From positions 1 through 64,000 of the forward strand of contig JAIXRJ010000015.1 of NCBI GenBank assembly GCA_027485235.1: a stretch of 64,000 nucleotides of DNA, read 5' to 3'. The notes below the pieces were generated by a model, which did not search any database, was not told the DNA's origin, and was given only the letters and a program-made list of their open reading frames with translations. The DNA is from Comamonadaceae bacterium (GTDB lineage Bacteria > Pseudomonadota > Gammaproteobacteria > Burkholderiales > Burkholderiaceae_C). Numbering within the stretch: the first letter of the stretch is position 1; each line of letters opens with the position of its first letter. A program made the translations under genes and the position numbers. Positions 7,580 through 15,752 of the stretch are shown here, piece after piece.

Positions 7580-8983
7580 ATGCAAGTCACCCCTTCGATT
7601 TTCAAAGCCTATGACATCCGCGGCGTGGTGCCCGCCACGCTGAACGAGGCGGTGGCCGAGGGCTTGGGCAAGGCCTTTGGCACCGTGGCCTTGGCCGAGG
7701 GGCAGACCCGCGTGGCCGTGGGCCGTGACGGCCGCTTGAGCGGGCCGGGGCTGTCTGCTGCGCTCGTGCGCGGTCTGGTGGCCGTTGGTATCGAGGTCAT
7801 TGACGTGGGCATGGTCACCACACCCATGCTGTATTTCGCGGCCAACACCGCTTGCCAGAGCGGCATCCAGGTCACGGGCAGCCACAACCCCAAGGACTAC
7901 AACGGCTTCAAGATGGTGCTGGGCGGCCGCGCCATTTATGGCGATGAAATCCAGGCCTTGCGCCAGATGATGGAAGGGGAAACTTGGCAACTCAAGGGTG
8001 GCGGCAGCGTGAAGCACTTGGACGTGTTGGCCGACTACGCGCAGCGCATCGTGAGCGATGTGAAGTTGTCGCGCCCCATGAAGATCGTGATCGACTCGGG
8101 CAATGGCATCGCTGGCGCGTCGGCCCCTGGCATCTTCCGCGCCCTGGGCTGCGAAGTGATCGAACTGTTCAGCGAAGTGGACGGCGAGTTTCCCAACCAC
8201 CACCCTGACCCCAGCAAGCCGGAAAACCTGCAAGACCTGATCGCGGCCCTGAAGACCAGTGGGGCCGAATTGGGCTTGGCTTTTGACGGGGACGGCGACC
8301 GATTGGGCATCGTCACCCAAGACGGCCACAACATTTACCCCGACCGCCAGATGCAGTTGTTTGCCCAAGACGTGCTCAGCCGTGTGCCCGGCGGCACCAT
8401 CTTGTTTGACGTGAAGTGCTCTCAGCGCTTGGCACCGGCCATTGAGGCGGCAGGCGGCCAAGCCCTGATGTACAAGACCGGCCACTCGCTGATCAAGGCC
8501 AAGATGAAAGCCATCGAGGCCGCAGGCGGTCAGGCCCCCTTGGGCGGCGAGATGAGCGGGCACATCTTCTTCAAAGAGCGCTGGTATGGTTTTGACGACG
8601 GCACCTACGCCGGTTGCCGCTTGCTCGAGATCGTCAGCAAAGCGCCCGATGCCAACGCGGTGCTCAATGCCCTGCCCAGCAGCTTCAGCACGCCCGAGCT
8701 GAACGTGGCCTGCGCCGAGGGTGAGCCGCACAGCGTGACCCGCGCCCTGCAAGCCAAGGCCGCCAGCGCCTTCCGTGCGCCCGCCCAGGTGTCGGACATC
8801 GATGGACTGCGTGTGGACTGGCCCGATGGCTTTGGCCTGATCCGCGCCTCCAACACCACGCCGGTGCTGGTGCTGCGCTTTGAGGGTCAGACCGAGGACG
8901 CCCTGCACCGCATCGAGGCCGAGATGCTGGCCCTGCTGCGCTCGGTCAAGCCCGATGCGCAGATTCAGGCGGCGGCGCATTGA
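7580..8983 (+). CDS. Phosphomannomutase/phosphoglucomutase
   Basis: 467 residues, matching the bifunctional AlgC/ManB type. It interconverts hexose-1- and hexose-6-phosphates, feeding nucleotide sugars to LPS and capsule synthesis, which fits the adjoining LPS genes. The four alpha-D-phosphohexomutase domains are marked by the phosphoserine loop TGSHNP (Ser101), the metal loop DGDGDR (236-241), the sugar-binding GEMSGH (323-328) and the phosphate-binding RASNTTP (422-428), all intact. The ATG at 7580 gives the conserved N-terminus IFKAYDIRG. It is monocistronic on the plus strand, with the LPS genes that follow on the opposite strand. Confidence 0.95.
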   Translation: MQVTPSIFKAYDIRGVVPATLNEAVAEGLGKAFGTVALAEGQTRVAVGRDGRLSGPGLSAALVRGLVAVGIEVIDVGMVTTPMLYFAANTACQSGIQVTGSHNPKDYNGFKMVLGGRAIYGDEIQALRQMMEGETWQLKGGGSVKHLDVLADYAQRIVSDVKLSRPMKIVIDSGNGIAGASAPGIFRALGCEVIELFSEVDGEFPNHHPDPSKPENLQDLIAALKTSGAELGLAFDGDGDRLGIVTQDGHNIYPDRQMQLFAQDVLSRVPGGTILFDVKCSQRLAPAIEAAGGQALMYKTGHSLIKAKMKAIEAAGGQAPLGGEMSGHIFFKERWYGFDDGTYAGCRLLEIVSKAPDANAVLNALPSSFSTPELNVACAEGEPHSVTRALQAKAASAFRAPAQVSDIDGLRVDWPDGFGLIRASNTTPVLVLRFEGQTEDALHRIEAEMLALLRSVKPDAQIQAAAH

Positions 8984-9064
8984 GCATGGCCTCATGACAT
9001 TTCAAATGTCAAGCACCAATCGGGAAGCTTTGAAAGTCTATTCCACTGTAATTTTAAATACTGC

Positions 9065-10354
9065 TTAAGAACATTTTGGCTGTTGCACGCTGCTTTTTTC
9101 TTTGCCAAAGCCTTGCGGTTCGAGCCTTGTGAGCCATAAGCTCAATCCTATAAAAAGTGACAGGCTTGCTGTGTAGTAGTTGTGCGCAAAATTGACGTTG
9201 GTCAGGCTGGTTGTCATGTGAATAAATGCCATGCCAGCAACTGACAAAGCAGAGACGTGGTGATTTTTTTTCAGCAGTTGCCAAACAATAATGACCCATG
9301 CAACAAGATAAAAAATTTGGCTACTCAGCCCCCAGAGGCCGTGATCAATCAGTTGATGCAAGTATTCGTTATGAACGTGTCCCAAGCGTTTGATTTCAGC
9401 CGATTGAGCGGCTTCTGCCCATTCGAGAAGGAATTTTTTGCGGGCGTCATGACCGTGGCCTATCCAAGGTGATTCTTCTATGGCGGTCAGGCTTTTTTGC
9501 CACATGTATAGCCTGGCCCCGACCGAACTGTTGGAGCCTGCTTCTCTTGACTCCTGAGAGATGCGGATCTCATTGATAGCATCTTGCGTAGATTTTACCG
9601 GTCGCTGAAACACAGGTGTCTGGCTCAAGGCGGCCAAGCCGATGAGAATTGCACCAAGCAGAGCCCATTGACCAGAGGTGCTTGATCTGAAAGAACGGGA
9701 GGCGTGAAGACATGGCTGTCGACGCCAAAGATGGTACAGGCCGACTGCCAGCCACCAAAAAGCAATGCCATACGCGCCGCGACTTTGGCTTGACAACACC
9801 GCCAATAAAGCTAAGGTGCCGCCAAAAAACCACAAGCGTCTTTGCAGCCGTGAGAAGTCCAAATGGTATGAAAGTGCCAACAGGAATGCGCTGACCATGG
9901 CCATGGATCCCGCCCAAGGAATGGGGTGTGTGGGCACTGCATCACGCCCATAAAAAATGACCCACGCAAGGCCTACAGCACTGCTAATCGTCATGCTCAA
10001 GGCGATCATTGACAGAGTATTGCGTTTCATGTCTTTGGAATCTAGAAAACCATATAACGCCAATGCACCTAAAAAAAGTCTCAGTTCGCCATGCCTCTCT
10101 GACCAAGGGTCAGTCCAGTAAAAGGTGGCGATAGATTTGATGAGTAACGCCAATGAAGCAGTTAAAAGCCAAGTTTTGGCCCAGGGTTGAGCTGAAATTG
10201 CACTGAGTCGCCCTTGGTTTTGTAAAGCAACCCAGGCTCCTGTCAGCACGAAAAGCAGCCACGCCAAGCCCATGGCCTTGCTGTTGAGTGAGGAAAAAGC
10301 CAGCAAAAGAGCCAGTAACAGACACCACAAAGGCTGAAATAAAAACCGCACCAT
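9065..10354 (-). CDS. O-antigen ligase-like / Wzy_C domain membrane protein
   Basis: 429 residues with about ten to twelve hydrophobic helices, starting FLFQPLWCLLLALLLAF. The large periplasmic loop near residues 270-340 contains the Wzy_C features SSVGARLYMW and, after PWIGHGHD, the HVHNEYLHQ motif whose His and Glu are typical of WaaL ligases. Such proteins attach undecaprenyl-linked O-polysaccharide to lipid A-core on the periplasmic face. WaaL, Wzy polymerases and protein O-oligosaccharyltransferases share this domain, so the exact reaction is open, but the neighbouring core glycosyltransferases favour WaaL. Base composition drops sharply here relative to both flanks. It is the last gene of the minus-strand run 13060-9065. 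Confidence 0.8.
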   Translation of the reverse strand: MVRFLFQPLWCLLLALLLAFSSLNSKAMGLAWLLFVLTGAWVALQNQGRLSAISAQPWAKTWLLTASLALLIKSIATFYWTDPWSERHGELRLFLGALALYGFLDSKDMKRNTLSMIALSMTISSAVGLAWVIFYGRDAVPTHPIPWAGSMAMVSAFLLALSYHLDFSRLQRRLWFFGGTLALLAVLSSQSRGAYGIAFWWLAVGLYHLWRRQPCLHASRSFRSSTSGQWALLGAILIGLAALSQTPVFQRPVKSTQDAINEIRISQESREAGSNSSVGARLYMWQKSLTAIEESPWIGHGHDARKKFLLEWAEAAQSAEIKRLGHVHNEYLHQLIDHGLWGLSSQIFYLVAWVIIVWQLLKKNHHVSALSVAGMAFIHMTTSLTNVNFAHNYYTASLSLFIGLSLWLTRLEPQGFGKEKSSVQQPKCS

Positions 10355-10415
10355 TGGGCTTGGAGCTTGTGATGAATTAAAAAAATAGGTGCGGATTGAT
10401 GTTCGCGATGGTCAA

Positions 10416-11396
10416 TTACTTCTTCCAAGGAAGCCGGGCAGCAGGTTCTTGCCTGATGGGAGGGGCGTTGTTGATCACTTCGCGTGACATGATCCGTGCA
10501 TAAATTGTCAAGTATCGAAGAGTCATGAGCTCAGCATTGAAAAGCTCAACAGCTCTTTGATGGCAAGATGCCTTGTTAAATTCCATGGATTGAATCGCTT
10601 CGGAGAGTTCGATTAAATGGTGGGACATAAAACCGCATTCATGTGAAACGATTTCTGGTAATGCACCATAAGGAGTGCAAAAAATAGGACAACCAAAATA
10701 CAGACTTTCAATGACCGCCAAGCCAAATGGCTCATGCCATCGAACGGGGAAAATCAAACCTTTTGATTGTTGCAAAGTTGAAAACTTGATGTCACCACCG
10801 ACCATGCCCAAGAACTTTACATGTCTAGACCATGTGAAACGAAAGCCGCGTTTCAAATTAAGTCTTTTACCACCCATGACAACTAAAGGCACATTGGCAT
10901 GCTTGCTAACGTCAATGGCGCCTTGCACATTTTTGACCCGCCAAGCTGCCTTGCCAAGAAAATGATAGTGCTGACGTTCTGTAAGGAGATTGGCGGGGCC
11001 GTAGGCCTTCCAATCAAGACCATTGTGAACGTAGCATTGCGAACCATGTCGACGGGCATGGTCGCTTGATACAAAAACAGTATTGATGGGTAAGAGCTCG
11101 TCGGAAATGGAGTTCCCGTGCTGAGTCATCAACCAGGGTTTAGAGCATTCAAAAGTAGGGCCAGGATTGAAATGAAAATGTACCAAATCGACATCTTCTG
11201 GTATCTGGTCTTTTAAGGTTTTGCGTGGATCAAGTGGCAAGACTCTGGCGAATGAGCATTGTGAGTTTTCTGGCACCAAAAAACTAACGATGTGACCTTT
11301 GGCGATCAGGCCTTTGGCAAGATCCCAAATGACCCTTTCGGTTCCACCGTAAGCAAATACTGGAACAGGAGAGTGATTGCAAATCAGGATGTGCAT
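10416..11396 (-). CDS. Family 4 glycosyltransferase
   Basis: 326 residues with a GT-B fold pattern. The N-terminal domain opens MHILICNHSPVPVFAYGGTER, giving the Gly-Gly nucleotide loop. The C-terminal domain carries the retaining-enzyme E-x7-E signature in HEPFGLAVIE (Glu222 and Glu230). Such enzymes transfer a sugar from an NDP donor to a growing LPS core or O-unit at the cytoplasmic face. A middle segment is short, so the protein is smaller than usual GT4 proteins (about 370). It lies 12 bp upstream of nothing on its strand except the ligase-like gene (61 bp gap) and 12 bp downstream of a GT2 gene, so all four genes are probably one operon. It is AT-rich compared with the chromosome. Confidence 0.85.
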   Translation of the reverse strand: MHILICNHSPVPVFAYGGTERVIWDLAKGLIAKGHIVSFLVPENSQCSFARVLPLDPRKTLKDQIPEDVDLVHFHFNPGPTFECSKPWLMTQHGNSISDELLPINTVFVSSDHARRHGSQCYVHNGLDWKAYGPANLLTERQHYHFLGKAAWRVKNVQGAIDVSKHANVPLVVMGGKRLNLKRGFRFTWSRHVKFLGMVGGDIKFSTLQQSKGLIFPVRWHEPFGLAVIESLYFGCPIFCTPYGALPEIVSHECGFMSHHLIELSEAIQSMEFNKASCHQRAVELFNAELMTLRYLTIYARIMSREVINNAPPIRQEPAARLPWKK

Positions 11397-11408
11397 GGTG
11401 TAGAGATG

Positions 11409-12206
11409 TCAACGACTGACGTCAGTGTCCAGCATATCTCGGTCGTAGTGCAGAGCAACATAACGGAAAAAGCATTCAAGTGCCACAAAAAAGCAATAAA
11501 GGAAGCCGGGACCTCCATCCATAAATGCACGACGGAAAAAATAAGTTCGGATGAATATCACCAGTGCCGAGGCCATGCCTCTGAGTACACCGCCCCTTTT
11601 GCCGGCGGCGTGCCGTTTGACTGCGCCAAGCATGGCGTATTGGGTGAGCTTTTCGAGGCTGGACCGAATGCTCTGGCGCGAGTGGTGAAGTAGACGGTGT
11701 TTGAGTACACCCCGGATTGCGGGTATGTGTGATTTGAGTATGGCAGTCTCGTGTACCACCCCCTCATAGCAATCAATCAAGTCGGTGCTGAACAGCCTCT
11801 CCATGCTCGAGCTTGACTTGAAGTGGCGAAGCATATGGCCGAATGCGATAACGGTCCAACTCACGCGCCAGACCCCTGACTTCCCTGTGTTCACCTGGGC
11901 GATGATTTCGTCACGCAATTGGGGAGTGATGATCTCGTCGGCATCGAGGAAGAAAATGTATTGACCCTTCGCGAGTGCTAAAAGACGATTGCGTTGTACT
12001 GCAAAACCTTGCCAATCGTCGTTCGTGAAAGTTTGGGCACCAAGGCTGATGGCGATTTCCAGTGTGTTGTCTGTGCTCCCACTGTCAAGCACGATAACTT
12101 CGTCAGCAAACGCTGCGCTTTCAATGCATCGGCCGATAAGTTTAGATTCGTTTTTGGTGATGATGCCAATACTCAGGCGGGGTAAATTGGGGTAATCACT
12201 TGTCAT
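11409..12206 (-). CDS. Family 2 glycosyltransferase, WaaE/KdtX-like
   Basis: 265 residues from the ATG at 12206, three bases after the upstream stop; a TTG at 12212 is the less likely start. The GT-A core begins LSIGIITKNESKLIGRCIES, with the donor-site DSGSTDNT and the metal-binding DxD in FFLDADE. The domain organisation and the motif YEGVVHE resemble WaaE/KdtX LPS-core glucosyltransferases. The C-terminal 60 residues contain a Phe/Arg-rich amphipathic segment (IRTYFFRRAFMDGG) that probably anchors it to the membrane. Sugar and linkage cannot be read from the sequence. Confidence 0.85.
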   Translation of the reverse strand: MTSDYPNLPRLSIGIITKNESKLIGRCIESAAFADEVIVLDSGSTDNTLEIAISLGAQTFTNDDWQGFAVQRNRLLALAKGQYIFFLDADEIITPQLRDEIIAQVNTGKSGVWRVSWTVIAFGHMLRHFKSSSSMERLFSTDLIDCYEGVVHETAILKSHIPAIRGVLKHRLLHHSRQSIRSSLEKLTQYAMLGAVKRHAAGKRGGVLRGMASALVIFIRTYFFRRAFMDGGPGFLYCFFVALECFFRYVALHYDRDMLDTDVSR

Positions 12207-12208
12207 GC

Positions 12209-13060
12209 TCAACCTTGGATCAATGGGTTAGGTGAATCGACTTTCACAATGCCCTTGGGGGTCCAAGTTTTGCCTGAACGTCGTACCGACTTCATGTACC
12301 GCTTGTTGTTGGCGGCCACAATTGGGTCGGCGTAGCTTCGAGAATGCTCGATGTGCAGCAGCGGGGCGGTGTAACGGTTGTGCCTTCCGATTACGCCAGC
12401 ATTGTTCAGACGTACGCCCATTTCAACGTCTTCTGCGCCATATTTCATGGACTCATCAAAACCATTGACCTTGAGCAAATCGCTGCGCCAGCCACCACTG
12501 TTGCAGCCGTTCCAGACTTTTTTAACAGGTGAGATTTTCTCAAGAAAATCTGCCAATGCGAGCGGCAATGTGCCCGTTTTCAGCCAAGATCCAAATCGGT
12601 TGATGCAGCCATGGGCCTTGAGCCAGTTGACCTTAAAAATCGTTCCTGTGGTGATCAATCTGTCGTTGATCAGATCATTGACCAGCAAGGGCATTCGAAT
12701 AAGACTGCCGCTAACGAATTGACCTGGCAGGCGCAGGTCTAAGTGTCGTTGGATGTACCCTGGGGATGCCACACAGTCGCCATCAATGAAGATGAGGTAA
12801 TCGGCTTGCGAGCTGGCGATGGCCTTATTCAGGATCTCGTTCTTGGCAAAACCGTTGTCTGGATGCCAGATGTGTCGAAATCGTGTCTCGCCGAAATTTT
12901 TGCGCCAGTTTTCCACAATTTCCTGAGTCGCAGACCCTGATCCATCGTCTGCCACGCACACCGAGAATGCTTGGGTAATTTGCCCTGAAAGGCCCAGCAT
13001 GGCAAAGTGCAAAGCTTGGGGGTTGTTGTAGGTGGTGACGATGACTTCTGTGGAAACCAT
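12209..13060 (-). CDS. Family 2 glycosyltransferase with galactosyltransferase-type C-terminal motif
   Basis: 283 residues. The N-terminal GT-A domain shows VIVTTYNNP, CVADDGSG and the DxD motif IDGDC (near residue 95). The C-terminal part NSGGWRSDLLKVNGFDE followed by YGAEDVEMGVRL is the Glyco_transf_7C signature that places the catalytic Glu-Asp in such enzymes. Its role is likely in LPS core or O-antigen assembly. It is the first gene of the AT-rich minus-strand LPS run, and its promoter should lie in the 220-bp gap with the divergent GT4 gene, where no clear minus-strand promoter can be picked by eye. Confidence 0.85.
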   Translation of the reverse strand: MVSTEVIVTTYNNPQALHFAMLGLSGQITQAFSVCVADDGSGSATQEIVENWRKNFGETRFRHIWHPDNGFAKNEILNKAIASSQADYLIFIDGDCVASPGYIQRHLDLRLPGQFVSGSLIRMPLLVNDLINDRLITTGTIFKVNWLKAHGCINRFGSWLKTGTLPLALADFLEKISPVKKVWNGCNSGGWRSDLLKVNGFDESMKYGAEDVEMGVRLNNAGVIGRHNRYTAPLLHIEHSRSYADPIVAANNKRYMKSVRRSGKTWTPKGIVKVDSPNPLIQG

Positions 13061-13280
13061 GTTTTTTGATTGTTTTTGGAGATGTACTGCTTCCCCTACT
13101 TTGAGTTGGTAAGCCGTACTGTCATAAAAGATTCGGCTATCCGTTTTATGGTGACGGGACAGACTTTGAGAATGCGATTTTAGAGGCTAAATACCTTCAA
13201 GGCTTACGGCTTGGTGGGCCACCGCCTGTGCCCGATGGCGCTCCCTATAATTTGCCGATACCTACTCAGCCCCGGACCCC
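13061..13280. other. Divergent intergenic region of the LPS genes
   Basis: 220 bp between the two divergent LPS transcription units, the longest gene-free stretch of the window. It moves from AT-rich at the left to GC-rich at the right, which marks the compositional boundary. A perfect plus-strand -10 hexamer TATAAT lies at 13246-13251, 30 bp before the GTG start at 13281, but no good -35 is at the right distance. No coding potential or inverted repeat is evident. Confidence 0.4.
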
Positions 13281-14336
13281 GTGCGCCATCCCAACCCCGA
13301 CGTCATTGTCTTCAACATCAAACAGCGTTACACGGGTGTGTCCGCCACCATCAACGCTTTGGTCCCTTTGCAAATGCAGCAATGGCGTCTGGGCTATTGC
13401 GGCACCACCCTGTCCAATGGCGTGGTGGGCATGAGCGCTTGGCAGGCCCTGGCTTTGTCGCGCCAGCCGCCGCCTGGGCGGGCGTTCCGCATCTGGCATG
13501 TGCGGCGAGACCCTGAAATGATGCTGGGCATTTTTGCGCGCGATGTGTTGCGTTTGCCGATCCAACTGGTTTTCACCTCGGCGGCCCAGCATTTGCATGG
13601 TGCTTTTCCACGTTGGTTGATTTCCAAAATGGACGCGGTCATCTCGACCACGCCGTTGGCGGCTTCTTTTGTGCCCAACACCACGGCCGTGGTGACGCAC
13701 GGCATTGACCTGTCGCGTTTTGCGCCGTCGCCCGACAAGCGCAAGGCCTGGGCCGATTCCGGCCTGCCCGGGCAGTACGGTATTGGCGTTTTTGGCCGCG
13801 TCCGGCCCGACAAAGGCAGCGATGTGTTTGTGGACGCCATGATCGAGGCGCTGCCGCAGCTGCCGGGCGCCACGGCCGTGATTGCCGGGCTGGCCCAGCC
13901 CCAGCACCAAGCCTTCCAACAAGCCCTGGTCGACAAGATCGCACAGGCCGGTCTGTCTGAGCGCATCGTGTTTCTGGGCGAAGTGCCCGCCGGCGAGGTG
14001 CATCGGTGGTACCAGCGCTGCCTGCTGTGTGTGGCTTGCCCGCGTTACGAACCCTTTGGCCTGACCCCTTTTGAGGCGGCTGCCACCGGCTGTGCGCTGG
14101 TGTGTTCGCGCACCGGGGCGTTTGACCAGCTGGTGCTGCCGGGCGTCACGGGCGAGTTGGTCGACACAGGCGATGCACCCGGTTTGGCCACAGCGGTGCG
14201 CCAGGTGTTGGCCGATTTGCCTGCGGCTGTGCAAATGGGGCAGGCCGCGCGCGCGCGGGTGTCGCAAGAGTTTTCTTTGGCCAAAGAAGCCGATGGCATT
14301 GGCCGCGTGTATGCGCAGTTGTTTGCGGGTGCGTGA
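13281..14336 (+). CDS. Family 4 glycosyltransferase (LPS core mannosyltransferase-like)
   Basis: 351 residues starting at a GTG. The GT-B fold is shown by the early PDVIVFNIKQRYTGVSATI segment, GVFGRVRPDKGSDVF at the second Rossmann domain, and the E-x7-E signature RYEPFGLTPFEAAA. The overall pattern is that of the LpcC/WbaZ-like group that adds mannose or a related hexose to Kdo in the inner core. Composition has returned to chromosomal GC, unlike the minus-strand LPS genes to its left. waaA follows 12 bp downstream, so the pair is very probably co-transcribed and acts on Kdo-lipid A. Confidence 0.8.
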   Translation: MRHPNPDVIVFNIKQRYTGVSATINALVPLQMQQWRLGYCGTTLSNGVVGMSAWQALALSRQPPPGRAFRIWHVRRDPEMMLGIFARDVLRLPIQLVFTSAAQHLHGAFPRWLISKMDAVISTTPLAASFVPNTTAVVTHGIDLSRFAPSPDKRKAWADSGLPGQYGIGVFGRVRPDKGSDVFVDAMIEALPQLPGATAVIAGLAQPQHQAFQQALVDKIAQAGLSERIVFLGEVPAGEVHRWYQRCLLCVACPRYEPFGLTPFEAAATGCALVCSRTGAFDQLVLPGVTGELVDTGDAPGLATAVRQVLADLPAAVQMGQAARARVSQEFSLAKEADGIGRVYAQLFAGA

Positions 14337-14348
14337 GCATTGAGCGCC

Positions 14349-15704
14349 ATGCCGCTGCCGTTCTTGTCATGGGCTGAGCGTTTGACGCTGTGGGCTTATG
14401 GCCTGTTGATGCGCGGCCTGCAGCCCCTGTTGCGCCGCAAACTTCAGCGGCGTGGCCAACAAGAGCCCGGCTATCTGGAGCAGATCCCGCAGCGTTGGGG
14501 CGTTTACGACAGCCCGGCTTCGGCGCCTGGCTGCGTCTGGGTGCATGCGGTGTCTCTGGGCGAGACCCGTGCGGCGGCTTTGTTGGTCCAGGCTTTGCGT
14601 CAACACCTGCCAGGCATGCGCTTGCTGCTGACCCACGGCACCGCCACCGGTTGGGCGCAAGGCCTGGGTTTGCTGCAGCCAGGCGATGTGCAAGCGTGGT
14701 TGCCCTGGGACACACCCGAGGCCACGCGGCGCTTTTTGCAACACCACCGCCCGCTTGGTGGTCTCTTGATGGAAACCGAAGTCTGGCCCAACCTGGTGCA
14801 GGCTTGCCAACAGCAAGCGCTGCCTTTGGTCCTGGTCAATGCGCGGCTCAATGACAAATCCCTGCGCTCGGCCCAGCGCTGGTCCTTTTTGTCTGGGCCG
14901 GCTTACCGGGGACTGGCGGGTGTGCTGGCGCAGTCCGAGGCCGATGCACAGCGCTTGCGCGCCTTGGGCGCTCATGTGGGGGCGGTGCTGGGAAACCTGA
15001 AATTCGATGTGCAGACCTTGCCGCAGGCACAAGCTGTGGCGCAAACCTGGCGTGCGCAGTGGGCCCGGCATGGCCAGAGCCGGCCCGTGCTGATGCTGGC
15101 CAGCACCCGTGAAGGTGAAGAGGCTTTGTGGCTGGATGCCTTGGCCGCCAAAGCGGCACGCAGGCAAGCCTTTGCCGATGCCGGTGTGTTGTGGTTGTTG
15201 GTGCCGCGCCATCCGCAGCGCTTTGACGACGTGCAGCAACTGGTGCGGGCCAAAGGCTGGTCGGTGTTTCGGCGCAGTGCGCTGCCGGCACAGGGCGCTT
15301 GGCCTGCGGCGGCTTGTGAGGCACAAGTTTGGCTGGGCGACAGCGTGGGCGAGATGCCGCAGTACTTCCATGCCGCCGACATGGCTTTGCTGGGTGGCAG
15401 CTTCATGCCGCTGGGTGGGCAAAACCTGATCGAGGCCGCTGCTTTTGGCTGCCCGGTCATCATGGGGCCGCACACCTTCAACTTTGCAGAGGCTTCAGCG
15501 CAGGCCGAAGCGGCAGGCGCTGCGCTGCGCGTGGCCGACATGGACGGGGCGCTGGACCAAGCGTTGGCCTGGCTGAACGACCACGCTGCGCTGGCGCTGG
15601 CGCAAAAAGCGGGCTTGGGCATGGTGGCGCAAGGCCGAGGGGCCGCCGACCGCTATGCGCAAGCGGTGGTCAGCGCATGGACGCCAAAAACAGTTCAGCC
15701 CTGA
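14349..15704 (+). CDS. waaA: 3-deoxy-D-manno-octulosonic acid (Kdo) transferase
   Basis: 451 residues from the ATG at 14349; an in-frame TTG at 14340 is less likely. WaaA adds one or two Kdo residues from CMP-Kdo to lipid IVA at the inner membrane. It has an N-terminal membrane-associated helix (ERLTLWAYGLLMRGLQPLL), the catalytic segment VHAVSLGETRAA with the essential Glu, METEVWPN, and the CMP-Kdo-binding GGSFMPLGGQNLIEAAAFG near residue 345. All are intact and the length is normal. It lies downstream of the GT4 gene. Its 3' end contains the left arm of the terminator used by the convergent tolC operon. Confidence 0.96.
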   Translation: MPLPFLSWAERLTLWAYGLLMRGLQPLLRRKLQRRGQQEPGYLEQIPQRWGVYDSPASAPGCVWVHAVSLGETRAAALLVQALRQHLPGMRLLLTHGTATGWAQGLGLLQPGDVQAWLPWDTPEATRRFLQHHRPLGGLLMETEVWPNLVQACQQQALPLVLVNARLNDKSLRSAQRWSFLSGPAYRGLAGVLAQSEADAQRLRALGAHVGAVLGNLKFDVQTLPQAQAVAQTWRAQWARHGQSRPVLMLASTREGEEALWLDALAAKAARRQAFADAGVLWLLVPRHPQRFDDVQQLVRAKGWSVFRRSALPAQGAWPAAACEAQVWLGDSVGEMPQYFHAADMALLGGSFMPLGGQNLIEAAAFGCPVIMGPHTFNFAEASAQAEAAGAALRVADMDGALDQALAWLNDHAALALAQKAGLGMVAQGRGAADRYAQAVVSAWTPKTVQP

Positions 15705-15731
15705 CAGCCGGCGAGGGCGGTCAGGGCTGAA
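15686..15731 (-). terminator. Intrinsic terminator of the efflux/tolC operon
   Basis: A 12-bp perfect inverted repeat, 15694-15705 (TTCAGCCCTGAC) with 15720-15731 (GTCAGGGCTGAA), has a 14-nt loop. In the minus direction it is followed after three bases by five T (complement of 15686-15690). It terminates the tolC transcript inside the last codons of waaA. On the plus strand no T-run follows, so it is one-directional. Confidence 0.75.
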
Positions 15732-15752
15732 GGCTTAGGCTGAAGTGGCGGC

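Noticed and set aside
7559-8995. 478-codon open frame opposite the phosphomannomutase
   Set aside because: His/Gln/Val-rich translation without any family motif, typical of the complementary frame of a GC-rich gene; the sense gene is certain.
8995-9011. TGACATTT-C-AAATGTCA palindrome after the phosphomannomutase gene
   Set aside because: The centre is too small for a stable RNA hairpin and no T-run follows; it could be a weak protein site but nothing supports it.
9000-13200. Genomic island with mobility genes
   Set aside because: Composition shifts, but there is no integrase, transposase, tRNA target or flanking direct repeat in the window.
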